A stretch of DNA of 64,000 bases from Magicicada septendecula (lineage: Eukaryota; Arthropoda; Insecta; Hemiptera; Cicadidae). Within the stretch, counting starts at the first letter, position 1. The number at the start of each line of letters is the position of its first letter. Below, one piece after another: positions 11,256 to 21,896 of the stretch. The stretch covers positions 248,001 to 312,000 of the forward strand of contig JAWRYS010000707.1 of the NCBI GenBank assembly GCA_034769895.1, written 5' to 3'. The translations under genes were made by a program, and so were the position numbers. The notes beneath the pieces were generated by a model. The model did no database searches, was not told where the DNA came from, and saw only the letters and a program-made list of their open reading frames with translations.

Positions 11256-12006
11256 ACACAAAATGCAGCACCAATAACCTCAAAATGAGTAGTGACAAAA
11301 CTGATTAGAGGGAAAAAAGTTATTCCACTGTATTATGGATAAATAGGTAGTCAAATCAACTATTTATGTCTATTGAACATAGATTTAATTTTGCAATTAA
11401 TTTTATTGTAGACATAAATAACAGCTACATGTATTTAGAGCTAACATATACACACCTGTAATGTCAGATTAAATGTAACTCATATAAGCAGAGTACTACA
11501 CAAACAAAAAGCGCGTAGTTACTAATTACTTAAAGATTACAGTGTACATAGTATCACTATGTTGTGTCCAGTGTAGGCAGTGTGGTGCCCATTTTCATTA
11601 TACATAGTACCAGTATTGTGTCTGATGGATTATTTGATTCCTTGTTAATTGTAATATGAGCTAAACAAAATGAATATATTCCTAACAGTGTAGATTTAAA
11701 AATGCATTGACATAATAGTAAAATTTCTATTAATAATTATCACATAATATGAAAAAAAAACAGAGTATGAAATATATCTATGCAATAAATTTTGAATGTG
11801 TTTGTGTTCTATTATGGTTATAAATGGCTTGTATTTTGAAACATTACAAATTCAAAAACTCTCTTAATAAAATGTTTTGTAGAGCTCTATTTCCAGACCA
11901 GATAAGAAAAATTAAATTTGGGTGAATCAATAAAATAGAATTTAGTAATTTATTAATAGTTTTATTATACAAAATATTCTACATGTTATGTATTTGATGT
12001 ACATAG
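11256..12006. other. NAGLU intron, 3' part
   Basis: AT-rich sequence with nothing recognised. The splice acceptor GTACATAG ends at 12006. Confidence 0.5.
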
Positions 12007-12168
12007 GGGTCGTATGGGAAATATCCGTGGGTGGGGTGGTCCATTAAGTAGAGGATGGCATCAAAAATCTGTCGTTTTGCAGAAGAAGATTTTAACTCGG
12101 ATGAGAGAATTTGGAATAATACCAGTGCTACCAGGATTCAATGGTCAAGTTCCACGAGCATTTAAAAG
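12007..12168 (+). CDS. NAGLU: alpha-N-acetylglucosaminidase, exon
   Basis: Encodes GRMGNIRGWGGPLSRGWHQK followed by REFGIIPVLPGFNGQVPRAF. This matches the NAGLU block GRMGN..GW.GPL..W and the motif M..FGM.PVLPAF.GHVP. The acceptor AG is at 12005-12006. The likely donor is GTTGTT at 12169, a weak donor chosen because it keeps phase 2 and breaks the Arg codon where homology ends. The following conserved block (around WGHFNC) was not found anywhere downstream, so the next exon lies beyond 64 kb, is lost, or is too diverged to recognise. The two catalytic glutamates known from the human enzyme would be encoded by the missing exons. Confidence 0.92.
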
Positions 12169-12208
12169 GTTGTTTATCATTTTATAAATACGTCTCATTC
12201 TTCGTATA

Positions 12209-12210
<2 letters not shown>

Positions 12211-12273
<63 letters not shown>
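12211..12273. repeat. (TG)n microsatellite
   Basis: An uninterrupted TG run of about 63 bp, only 42 bp after the last recognised NAGLU exon. Confidence 0.97.
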
Positions 12274-12275
<2 letters not shown>

Positions 12276-13317
12276 CTGCATTATAAAATCTCTGGTTATA
12301 TTGTTGAAAAAACATCTTAAGATGACAACGTGAGATGCAAGCCATCAAATCCTAACAACTCTATGCAAACTGAACATAACACATCACTAAATTTTTATTC
12401 AAAATGCATTTTAACTATTTAAAACATCAGTACCCAACAACAAGGAACTTTAGTATTACATGATAGTAATGGTAAAGTAGTAATCTGGTAGAACTATAAT
12501 CACACCACTGTGACTGCATAAAAACTCGGACTAACAACAAACTGTTGAAACAAATAAATAATAATGGCTTAATTCTTGGTAAATCTTTGAAATTTTATTT
12601 TATTTTATTTTAGAAAATAAATTTATTATTTTCTCTAGGAAAGAGTAAAACATAAATGGGTTCCTGAGTCAAGAATTTCCCAGGTGAATGTTATTACATC
12701 CATAGTCAACAAATTTTATCGCAGATAATATTAATACACAGTCAGCAAATTTTATCACAAATAACATTAATTCAGCTTGCATAAGACACCTAGAAACAAT
12801 TCAGTCTCTAAAAAAAAATTACATAAGGTTTCAGTATTGTTGTTATTATACAATAATCAGTTGTTATAATAATTATTATACAATTATCAGTTAATATACC
12901 ATACAAATAATATGATTTTTGTAATAGTCCAGTTTCCATTTGCAGAGTTAAAGAATAAATATGTCTTAATTCTTCCTAACTGGCAACAGATCTAAAATGT
13001 TAAGTCATCCATTTAGTTATAAAATTCTTAATCCCAGATGTTTTTCTAGTGGAATAGCAGGAAAGCACATTGAATTAAAGATGTAATCTACTTATAACAA
13101 CATCATTATGTATAACATCTCATATTAAAAAAATGATGATAATAATAATAATAATAATAAAATTAATAGTAACCACCTGCAGAAGTGTCCTAGGTACTCC
13201 AGGTTAGGGGTTTTGTGATGGGCTGGTAACCCATGCATGAAAAAATTTGGCAAATCCATAGTCAGAAAAAGAGAGCCAAATGTATTAAAACAACAATGAA
13301 AGGCAATGGAAAAGAAT
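12274..13317. other. AT-rich intron-like DNA
   Basis: No exon was recognised. An (ATA)n tract lies at 13138-13162. The segment 13165-13317 is more GC-balanced and may be the end of another dispersed repeat, but I cannot classify it. Confidence 0.45.
13138..13162. repeat. (ATA)n microsatellite
   Basis: A short trinucleotide run, about 25 bp. Confidence 0.9.
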
Positions 13318-14070
13318 GGTAAAAGTTCCAGGTCTGAATAAGAAAACAACTTTTTTTATTAATTTGAATTTAAAAAAAATATAATCTCCATTTACCTTGA
13401 TTAACTGTGTCCTCAAAATAGCCACTGACTTTACAGCATCACTAACTTGATTGTCATCTGCAAATCTTTTGCCACTGAATCACTTTTTGAAGTTAGAAAA
13501 GAGGTAGTAGTTACTCGGGACTAAATTTGGTAATGTAAATTTGGTAATTTGGTGATGAAACAATTCAAACTTTAATTTTTTGATTTTAGTCATCACAACA
13601 ATTGATGTGTGAGCCAGTGCATTGTCTTGGTGAAACAGCATTTTCTTTTTTTTGCTAAATGTGACTATTTTTTCTTGATTTCTTCATTAAATAGCTGTAA
13701 TAAGTTTGTATAATACTCATCACCAATTGTTTTTCCCTTTTCAAGGTAGTCAAAGATTATTCCATGCAGTTGCAAAAAACAATTGCCTTAACCTTACCAG
13801 CAGATGGAATTATTTTTGTCTTCTTTGCAGTTGATTTGTGTTTTGTAGTCCACTGATTTGACTGTTGTTTGGTCTCAGGACTGTTGTGGTGGACTCAAGT
13901 CTCAGCAGTTTTATAAATCAACACAAAAATTTGGTTGGATTGAAATTATAGAATGCCAAACAATCTGTTGAAACATCCATGAGATGTGCACACATTTAGT
14001 TGATATGCCAATGGTCTCTGCTAACTCACTCACTTTCATTCTTCAGTCTGCAAAATTCTTTTGTAAATTT
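13318..14070 (-). pseudogene. decayed mariner transposase
   Basis: On the minus strand the order is VSELAETIGIS (helix-turn-helix), ETKQQS-like and KSTAKKTKIIPSAGKV (catalytic-domain block), then LFHQDNALAHTS (the second-Asp motif) and a degraded C-terminus. Many stops and frameshifts are present. The left edge GGTAAAAGTTCCAGGTCTGA resembles the terminal motif of the mariner at 8482, so both belong to the same broad group. The copies lie in opposite orientations and preserve different parts of the transposase. Confidence 0.82.
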
Positions 14071-14409
14071 TTTTCTATTGTTTAGATGGAAAACGTCTTA
14101 CACTGCGGGTCCAGTGTGGGGTGAACCTATGCAAAAGTCGATGTTACGATTTTGTGTATACCAGACAAACTTTATTATCTTAAAACTATAATCCATATTT
14201 AAGTAAGCAATACACAATTCAAAAGAGGAAGGATGAAAAAATGTCACACGATATTAACCTTGAGTGCATGACTTCATATGCCATCACAAGATGGCTGCCA
14301 AGTTGGAGTGGAAAATCACCGGTTCGCTGTGCGGAAAATTAGTATAACTCAGAAACCCGTATGCGTAGGACGTTATTTGAGGTGCCGTTTTATAAAGCTT
14401 CATAAGTAC
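14071..14409. other. unassigned sequence before the gypsy insertion
   Basis: Contains a slightly GC-richer stretch (14260-14400) with no recognised gene. The 4-bp sequence GTAC at 14406-14409 is the left target-site duplication of the gypsy element. Confidence 0.5.
14406..14409. repeat. target-site duplication GTAC (left)
   Basis: GTAC immediately precedes the left LTR and recurs at 33500-33503 immediately after the right LTR. This is the short duplication expected of a Ty3/gypsy integrase. Confidence 0.8.
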
Positions 14410-17400
14410 TGTAACGTTACCAAATTTGGTAGTTACATAAAGTAAGCAATTATAACGTCAAGTGACGGGAAAGCATGAAAGTATTTCTAGATAAATAAAA
14501 CTATGTGAACAAAAAGTGTGTATCTACAGATATATTAGTGTAAAGTTCCAACTATGAAGGAGAAAGTGTAACATAGCAGCATCGTACACGAAATGAAGAA
14601 AGAAAATGACCATGAGCCAAAATAAAATGTTAGAAACCAGGCCCAATAGATTCCAACAGTGAGGGGAACCAACAAAATAACTATGTAAAATAAAAGGAAG
14701 AGACAACTCAAGAGCAACCACAATGATGGCAGACAAACTAATATATTTACAAATATAAATATTATGAAACAACGAATACTACAATGGAAATATTGAAGAA
14801 GACGTTCAAACCTAAAGAAGAAAGGAAGGAGAAGGACAAGGAAACATGACATGAAGAGAGAAGAAAATGGATAGACCATACAAGAAATCATCATTCATCA
14901 AGTATACTAGAGACAATACTAGTAACCAAAAGAATAGTGATTGTCAACTATGAAGAAACAGTGTTTAACATTTAAGAAATCACAAACAGTTATAGTGAAT
15001 ACTTAATGTAAGTGTGAGAACCTGTGACCAGTTAACTAATTTTAATCTAATAAACCCCACAAACAATTCCAGTGATAAGGTTTATAGTGGAAGAAAATGT
15101 GTTACTTTCATAGTGGAAACATCAAGGATTAAATAGTCAAAAAATACACAGACAGTTAGTGTGACTAGTTTAATGAAGATTGTGATCCAAATAGATAATC
15201 ATAAGACCACCAAACAATGTAAGATAGAACAGTTATATTATTGTTTATAGAACTTGATAAATAAAAACCTTTGTAAATTTCAAAAGAAATGTAACTGAAT
15301 GCCACGGCAAAACAGAATACAATACAAAGAAAGGCCAGAGAAAATACTAACAAACAAAGAGTTTGTTAAATATCTAACAAATGTGACAGAAATTAGGTAC
15401 AAACCATGACAAGAAAGGTATTATCATTAGTTCAAGAATATTTGTATTATTGTTTAAGAAGAAGTAGTGTAAACATGTGTATTAATCAACAATTAAACTG
15501 TTGTATTAGAATACCATACTGAAGTCATGTTAGTAGTAGCAAAATGCTGCATTAGAATATGTTGTACATTGTTACATAACCCCATAGGAAAAGCACCTAT
15601 GAAACAAAAAATCATACATGTTAGTTTAACCAAACAACCATCAACAATTGTGTCAATCAAAGATTCATTATAAGTAATGATACACCCTAGTAAACAGTGT
15701 ATTATATTGAAATACACTACAAATAAAGTAGACCAAATATGATAGCACAAAGCTAAATGAAAGGGAACCTAATATGCCAAATTAGTTAAACAAAATACAT
15801 TGTTAAAACATGTACAAAGATTGATGAAAGTATTACCAGTAGTTAGATGAACATCTGGTACTACTATGAGAACAGATTATAAGTATAATGATAATAGTTT
15901 TATGATCAAAATATTGTAAACTAGCTGACTATGAATGCATAGCCAGAAGTGAGTAGAGGCAATGTGGCCAACTAGTTAAGCAAAATACCTTATTAAAACT
16001 TAAACAGAGATTAATGAAAGTATTACCAGTAGTAAGAAGGACACCTAATACTACTATGAGAACAGACCATAACCATAAGAATAGTAATTTTATAGATAAA
16101 TTATTAAAAACTAAATGACCATGCTGGTGGAATCAGAATGTAAACAAACAATATGTAGCAAGTTATTTATGCAAAATGCAACATACAAACTTGTTCAAAA
16201 GTAGATAAAAATGTTATCAATGATCAGAAGGATGTCTGATACTACTTTAAGAATCTATATCAACTATAATAATAACAATTTAGTTATTGATTTATCAAAA
16301 AATAACTGACTACCATGTCATGACCTAATGTAAACAAACCCATTACTAGAAATTGAAGGGTTCTCAGATAGCTAAAAGCTAACAAATATATTAAATGAAT
16401 TAGGTACTATAGTTGTACACTAGTTGCATTTACAACATAATATACCTTATATAGAAAAAACCATAAAAAAAGTGACAATTTGAAGAAAAGAGATAGGAAG
16501 GTAGTTAAACAATACTACTAGTATATGAAACACAACCTTGTGCATATACTAAAGTACAAATCCATGTAAATAAACATTTATATTATTGTTAGATTACAAT
16601 ACCAATGTTATTAGATAAGGAAAAATAGTATTAAGGACAATTGTGAATAATCAAATATGGACGCTAAAGACGCCATGATCAAACATTGTTTGGGTAACAA
16701 TTATTCCCAAATTTTGTATTAAACAGTTGAGAAATAGACTCAGATCGTTTAATCAAAAGTGTTTTAGTGTAATTAGTTAAGTTTTGGTGTAATAAACTTA
16801 ATAAATATAAGATGCACCATAAAAATTTGTGAAATCGATATAGTGATTTAAATAATGGACGGATTATAATCTTGTTTGGACTTTATTTAAAGCTCAGGAT
16901 GTCCGCGATTTATTGGCACCAACCATTCAATGATTAGACAAGTAATAAGAAAGTTATAACGTTTATAAACTTTTTAATTATTCTGTGCACCAGTGCTTAC
17001 GTCATTCTAATCTCAAACCCAAACGCAAAATTGGTAATAAATTAAAAATTTTACTAAGTCAAGGTACTTTGGGTCGGAGAGTTCAAAGAATTCAACCAAT
17101 CAAATGAATGAAAACCGGCAGACAAGCCGCAGACGTTCCGACGGAGCGTGACAGTCATCTATCAATCATCAACTAGACAAGACGTATCACTCTACGGACC
17201 AAATTAATGAAGAAGTTTATTTTTGAATTGTGCGCGACCCGAAACATCAGTAAAACTACATACACCTAACCTATATACCACAAAGCATTAACGTGTGTAC
17301 AGTGCGGAGTGAATAAGAATTAAATACGACCAGTGTATAATATCGGTCGTATTTTCGAGTGTTGTGTTGAAAATAAACCAGGGAGTACAATATTTTTCAT

Positions 17401-18878
17401 TAATTAACAATAAAACAGAAATAAAAATTTCTGTAAAAACCGATTGTTTAGATACTACGCTAATCAATAATAGCGAAGTATAATAATGCTGATGAAATTT
17501 ATCAGAATTGACGAAAGAATTATTTCGTAATTTTTAACTTGATAAATAAATGTTTTAATTATTTTTCATAATTAAAAGAATCACGATTAATGTACTTATT
17601 ACAAAATACGAGCGCAGTAAATAGTCGCTCAATTGACTCATGTTGTTTTTGATTTTACTATTGAAGATAAATATTTTAATTTTTATGCGAAAAGAATATT
17701 CTATTCTACTGATAGTTATGCATCAGAAATATTATAAATAATATATGTATGTTTAGATTAAGAAGAAATCAATGCTTAATACAATTAACTCTAATAACTA
17801 TTCACGTAATGAGATAACCTAAAAATCATAACCACAATTTGTCACCTTTTTGTCATAAGTCTGTTCTCAAATAATACAAACCAGATGAAAGCTATAACAA
17901 GAGTTTTTTTTTATTATTATAACTTTTTCTCTTGTGAATAAATAGTTCCTATAGTTAACTATTAAAATATAATAGTGCATTTTAGCAGTGCAAATCAACG
18001 CACTTGTTTATTGTCAAAGTAACTACTCTGTACTGGGTACGAATTCCCGCGTACGATGATACCATAATTATCTATTATATGGTACCAATTTTCAATTTTA
18101 ATATTTGTTTGTTTGTTTTCTATTAATTGTTTATTAAATATCATTATAAAATGCCACATCTTGTATCTGGCATCATGTCACTTAAAAGAATCACACGAAC
18201 TTGGTAATTAACTTATGTAAGAGGACATAACCTCTCTAAATAAAAATTATTGTATAACCTACAGAGTTACCAGCCCTGAGGCTAAGAAGAGTTTCATTTT
18301 AAATTTGTTCATTGTAATTATTTTCTATAGAATTATTAGTGACTGATTGTTAATCTTTTTTTTAAAGGATTTAATAGCATTCCTAACTGTTAATAAACCT
18401 CAATATTTTGTTACCAGTGGAAAAAGTGTTTAATTTCAGACTTAAAATAGTTTATTTTTTCATAGCCAGTTCTATCAAAAGGTGGCGGAAGAATTCAAAT
18501 ATTCCTGATAATTCAAAACATTATTCAGTTGTTATATTATTATTATTGTGCATGCTAATCACGTTTGATATTCAAACAGAATATCTACTTGTATGTGTAG
18601 CGTATATGTTACAGCTGAGCAGTCACCGAACAGAACAGCAATATCCACATATGGTAAGTGGGGAGGTCACCAGCGGAGTGCGAAAAATACTTTTAAATTA
18701 AAAGATTTAACCAGCGATACCCACACATTTAATAATCACAATCAGACTGACAATAATAATTATAACTTTGGATATTTTATCATACAACATTATTGTGGAT
18801 ACCGGAGCGTATCTACAAGTAACACATACAATCAAAACACACTTAAATATTAAATACTATATCTTGTGTACTGTTACA
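14410..18878 (+). repeat. gypsy 5' LTR, 4469 bp
   Basis: Starts TGTAACG and ends TGTTACA, directly followed by the primer-binding site. It matches 29046-33499 almost base for base. Compared with the right copy it carries an extra 10 bp near 14960 and an extra 5 bp near 15170, and I noted about a dozen substitutions. Open frames in it are noncoding artefacts repeated in the other LTR. Three degenerate sub-repeats of about 190 bp lie at 15780-16349. A GC-richer zone near 17100-17350 with TATATA at 17272 could hold the promoter, but that is a guess. Confidence 0.93.
15780..16349 (+). repeat. about 190-bp sub-repeats inside the 5' LTR, three copies
   Basis: Copies start at 15780, 15970 and 16160 with AATTAGTTAAACAAAATAC, AACTAGTTAAGCAAAATAC and AAGTTATTTATGCAAAATGC. 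Each also contains a TACTACT(A/T)T(G/A)AGAA-like block about 100 bp in. Spacing is 190 bp in both intervals. The same triplet recurs in the 3' LTR at 30401-30970. Confidence 0.75.
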
Positions 18879-18882
18879 AGAT

Positions 18883-18895
18883 TGGCGCCCAACGT
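18883..18895 (+). other. gypsy primer-binding site (tRNA-Lys type)
   Basis: TGGCGCCCAACGT begins 4 nt after the LTR end and is complementary to the 3' end of insect tRNA-Lys (…ACGTTGGGCGCCA). Minus-strand DNA synthesis would start here. Confidence 0.85.
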
Positions 18896-18987
18896 CTGAG
18901 CGCGGATTAGGGAAAAAACGGACAATTTAACCAATAATTTAATAACCCAATCCGTCGAGAGACTGCAAGTACATTGCCAGCGACAAG

Positions 18988-21213
18988 ATGTATACGAGGA
19001 GATCAACCTCAAAAAAGAGAGCAGCAGAGGCAGAGAGGGAGGCTAGACTGGAAGAGAAGGAGGCAACATCAACGGAAGACGTTGAAGAAATCCTATTAGA
19101 AATTGAGGACAAACAACCTGAACCGGCGGAGGAGGTTCAGCAACCTGATGAGGAGCCGGAAGTCATACCTCAAGAAATTCAACAGGAAGTAAGCCAACCT
19201 AAACAACCAATGGTACCAGGAGGAATCGACTTCATGGAAATGTTCAAGATGGTGATGGAGAAGATAGAAGAGAGCCGGAAATCATCCAAGGAGGACAATC
19301 AGTCACTGAAGGAAGGCCAGGAATTCACAAAGCAAAGTCTCGAGTCACTGAAAGAGGAATTGAACAATAAAATGGACGAAACCAGTCGATCCACTAAGGA
19401 GGAGTTGAGTAGAAACATAGGATCCCTGAAAGAGGAGTTAAATAACAAAATAAGTGAAACCAACAGGAGGATGGAAGACGGACAGAAAAAGACTGAAGAG
19501 CTATTGGAGAAGAAGATGGCTATCATGAAGGAGGATTTATCTGCAGAGTTGGGGATTAAAATCGACCAAACCAACCAGAAAATCGACAAAATTAATGCCA
19601 AAATTAGTCGAGACATTGAACTCATGCAAAACGACAACGAAAGACTGTGGCAACAAATGGCCAATAACAGTGACAAGGTGGAAGAAGCTGCCAAAAATAC
19701 GATCGAGTTGGTCGAACAGAGACTAGAAGAAAATTTAGAGGCAACAGACGAACGGATGGCCATATTAACAGCCGAAATTCATGTAGAAATCTCTGAAATA
19801 CGGAAGGAGGGAGAAAACCACAAACAAAAATTGCTACAGACAGAAGTAGACGTCAACCGTCGTATCAGTGATATTGAGAAGATACACAGCGCCCAGATCG
19901 GAGTTGTAGAGCGGGAACAGACTGAGATGAAGATAACACAATCGACACTGAGTGAAAAATGCGAGGAGGTTTTTGTGAAGGTGGATGCCATCAAACAACA
20001 AGTGAGTAATGATAAAAACCAGTTGACGGAACGCCAGCAGAGAGAATTAAATGATATTAGGGACGAGATGCACCGACTACGAACAATCCCAAACATTCTG
20101 TCAGGACTAACTCACCTGGAAGGTAGAGACCAAATTGACTTCCGTGCATATGTTAAGAATCTGTTAGAATTCTTGGAAAGAATAGAAGAAGTCATAAACC
20201 GGAATCGGGAAAACAGGTGGTCCATTATCAAGGGAATGCTGGACGAATCCTTCAAGAACACTTTCGATAATTGGTGGATGGCGACCCGTCATGAAGTAGG
20301 AAGTTACGATACCTTTAAGACAGCCTTTAAACAGAAATACTGGTCCGAGACGACCCAAAACATATTTAGAGATGACATAACGAACGGAAAATTTGACATA
20401 AATGGCAGACAGTCAATGACTACATATTTCCTAGGCAAGATCTGTCTGGCCAGAAACTTAGAGCCAGCCATCCCAGAAGAATGCTTGGTAACTAAATTAG
20501 CATATCACTTTAACCAAGGAATTTCACAGGGTAGGCTGAACTCGCAAATCAAGACTAACCAGGGGATGTGTGATCTACTAGAGAGTCATGAACGAGAGAG
20601 GTATTACCAGCGGAACCGCCAAGGACTTAGTCAAGTGTATGATCGGGGAGGACCCAGGAATGTCAACCCTACAAATAACCATGATAGAACCAATCCTGGA
20701 AGGAATTTCAACAATCCTCCACGGTTCCAGAACCAACAAGGACCACGCCAAAATGGAGGTGGCAATTATGTGGACAGAGGAAATTTTAATAACCCCCGAC
20801 CAAGTGGATACCAACGGGATGGACATTATCAGAGGGGCAATAATTATTATAGACCCTACAACAACCAATCCCCCAACAATCACCAGCGACATGTCAATGG
20901 GAGCCAAAACAATAATCAGTTCCGGAGGGTGAACTACGCCCACGCAAGCAGAGGTGGAAATAGACGGAATTATTATCAAGGACGGAGAAGTTTTCCGAAC
21001 CACCATAGTAACTCCAGCCACAGCGACCGAGAAGACCGAGAGTCAGGTTATAGGTCCAATCGGAGCGACAGTAGTGAAGGCAACAGACCAGTCACACAAA
21101 CAACTGAAACCTATCACAACGGACACGGGCAGGGAGCCCAGGAACCCATCGCATCTACTTCGCAAGACAGGCACACAAACGGTGACCTGCCTTTAAATGG
21201 GAACCGGCAGTGA
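18988..21213 (+). CDS. gag: Gag polyprotein of gypsy element
   Basis: A 741-residue structural protein that would form the retrotransposon particle. Residues about 1-80 are charged. Residues about 85-370 are a long heptad-rich coiled coil with repeated KEELNNK blocks. Residues about 370-540 look like a retroviral-type capsid domain (LEGRDQIDFRAYVKNLLEFL, WWMATRHEVGSYDTFKTAFK). The C-terminus (about 545-741) is rich in Asn, Gly, Arg and Tyr and has no CCHC zinc knuckle, so RNA binding may rely on RG/NG repeats. The first ATG, 110 bp after the LTR, is the start. The frame ends at TGA 21211-21213, where a -1 frameshift signal gives access to the protease frame. No internal stop is present. Confidence 0.93.
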   Translation: MYTRRSTSKKRAAEAEREARLEEKEATSTEDVEEILLEIEDKQPEPAEEVQQPDEEPEVIPQEIQQEVSQPKQPMVPGGIDFMEMFKMVMEKIEESRKSSKEDNQSLKEGQEFTKQSLESLKEELNNKMDETSRSTKEELSRNIGSLKEELNNKISETNRRMEDGQKKTEELLEKKMAIMKEDLSAELGIKIDQTNQKIDKINAKISRDIELMQNDNERLWQQMANNSDKVEEAAKNTIELVEQRLEENLEATDERMAILTAEIHVEISEIRKEGENHKQKLLQTEVDVNRRISDIEKIHSAQIGVVEREQTEMKITQSTLSEKCEEVFVKVDAIKQQVSNDKNQLTERQQRELNDIRDEMHRLRTIPNILSGLTHLEGRDQIDFRAYVKNLLEFLERIEEVINRNRENRWSIIKGMLDESFKNTFDNWWMATRHEVGSYDTFKTAFKQKYWSETTQNIFRDDITNGKFDINGRQSMTTYFLGKICLARNLEPAIPEECLVTKLAYHFNQGISQGRLNSQIKTNQGMCDLLESHERERYYQRNRQGLSQVYDRGGPRNVNPTNNHDRTNPGRNFNNPPRFQNQQGPRQNGGGNYVDRGNFNNPRPSGYQRDGHYQRGNNYYRPYNNQSPNNHQRHVNGSQNNNQFRRVNYAHASRGGNRRNYYQGRRSFPNHHSNSSHSDREDRESGYRSNRSDSSEGNRPVTQTTETYHNGHGQGAQEPIASTSQDRHTNGDLPLNGNRQ

Positions 21214-21896
21214 AAAGATTAACCACACCCTCACTGAACCGGACTATTGGGTCTGACATTTTGGCAACAAAATTGGCTTATAATAAAATGTACCACAACA
21301 ATTATCTTAAGAACATTAGGAAGGACCTAATGGAGGAAAAAGAAGACAGTATCGGAGACACAACTAACAGCGAAATCGCATATATATCTGTAAGAGTCAA
21401 CGGAATAAATACCACAGCAATGGTAGATACAGGAGCTAATGTATCGTTAATCGACAGATTGGAATTGAACCGGATACAGTCAGAAAATCAGACTACTATA
21501 CCAACCCTACCCATCAATAATATAATACTTATTGGAGCCACTGGGCGACAAAATAAAACTATTCGCCAACAAGTACAACTGGAAGTGTCGAGTAATGGAA
21601 AAACAATTCCAATGGTGTTCCTCGTAGCTAGTGGACTACCATTCACATTACTCATCGGCTGCGACATACTGCGGAAGTATACAGCCATAATTAATATGGA
21701 CGAAGATACTGTGTTACTGAAGGCAGAGGAAGTTGAATGGACTGCAAATTTGATAGAACATAGGAAGGCACCCTCAGAACATGTCATATATTATATACGG
21801 GAAGGCCATGAATATCAGAAAATATCCATCAACCAAGAAATTCGCCGCAATCCAGAGGAAGCATTATGGGTAGAAAAGATTAACGTCCAACATTAA
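21186..21896 (+). CDS. retropepsin-like aspartic protease region of gypsy Pol
   Basis: This frame has no ATG near its start and opens at 21186 inside the end of gag, so it is expected to be translated by -1 frameshifting. The protease signature DTGANVSLID lies at 21426-21455 (catalytic Asp at 21426). A second conserved block LLIGCDIL follows about 75 residues later, like the ILG.D.L motif of retropepsins. The enzyme would cut Gag and Pol during particle maturation. The frame ends at TAA 21894-21896, while the reverse transcriptase continues one frame over. A +1 change is therefore needed to join them, perhaps at the AAAA run near 21874-21877. Confidence 0.85.
   Translation, partial: PAFKWEPAVKRLTTPSLNRTIGSDILATKLAYNKMYHNNYLKNIRKDLMEEKEDSIGDTTNSEIAYISVRVNGINTTAMVDTGANVSLIDRLELNRIQSENQTTIPTLPINNIILIGATGRQNKTIRQQVQLEVSSNGKTIPMVFLVASGLPFTLLIGCDILRKYTAIINMDEDTVLLKAEEVEWTANLIEHRKAPSEHVIYYIREGHEYQKISINQEIRRNPEEALWVEKINVQH
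21192..21252 (+). promoter_or_regulatory. candidate -1 ribosomal frameshift signal, gag to protease
   Basis: The heptamer TTTAAAT (21192-21198) lies in the gag frame as T TTA AAT, a canonical X XXY YYZ slippery site. After a 5-nt spacer, CCGGCAGTGA (21204-21213) can pair with TCACTG-AA-CCGG (21231-21242), giving ten pairs with a two-base bulge. Loop bases ACCC (21227-21230) could pair with GGGT (21249-21252) as a pseudoknot. The -1 frame is open from 21186, and the stem contains the gag stop codon. Pairings were worked out by eye, without folding energies. Confidence 0.65.

Noticed and set aside
14000-14191. Candidate further NAGLU exon after a pyrimidine tract and TTTAG
   Set aside because: The peptide does not match any NAGLU block, and part of it overlaps the minus-strand mariner remnant.
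14524-14894. Minus-strand hydrophobic frames, repeated at 29160-29530
   Set aside because: They lie inside the gypsy LTRs on the antisense strand; recurrence is due to the LTR pair, and composition is AT-driven.
17488-17504. CTGATGA in the gypsy LTR as a possible hammerhead core
   Set aside because: It forms its own hairpin (CTGAT…ATCAG) and is not followed by a stem II plus GAAA and stem III in the required order.
20578-21021. Long open frames on both strands over the gag C-terminus
   Set aside because: Shadows of the Asn/Gly/Arg-rich Gag coding frame.
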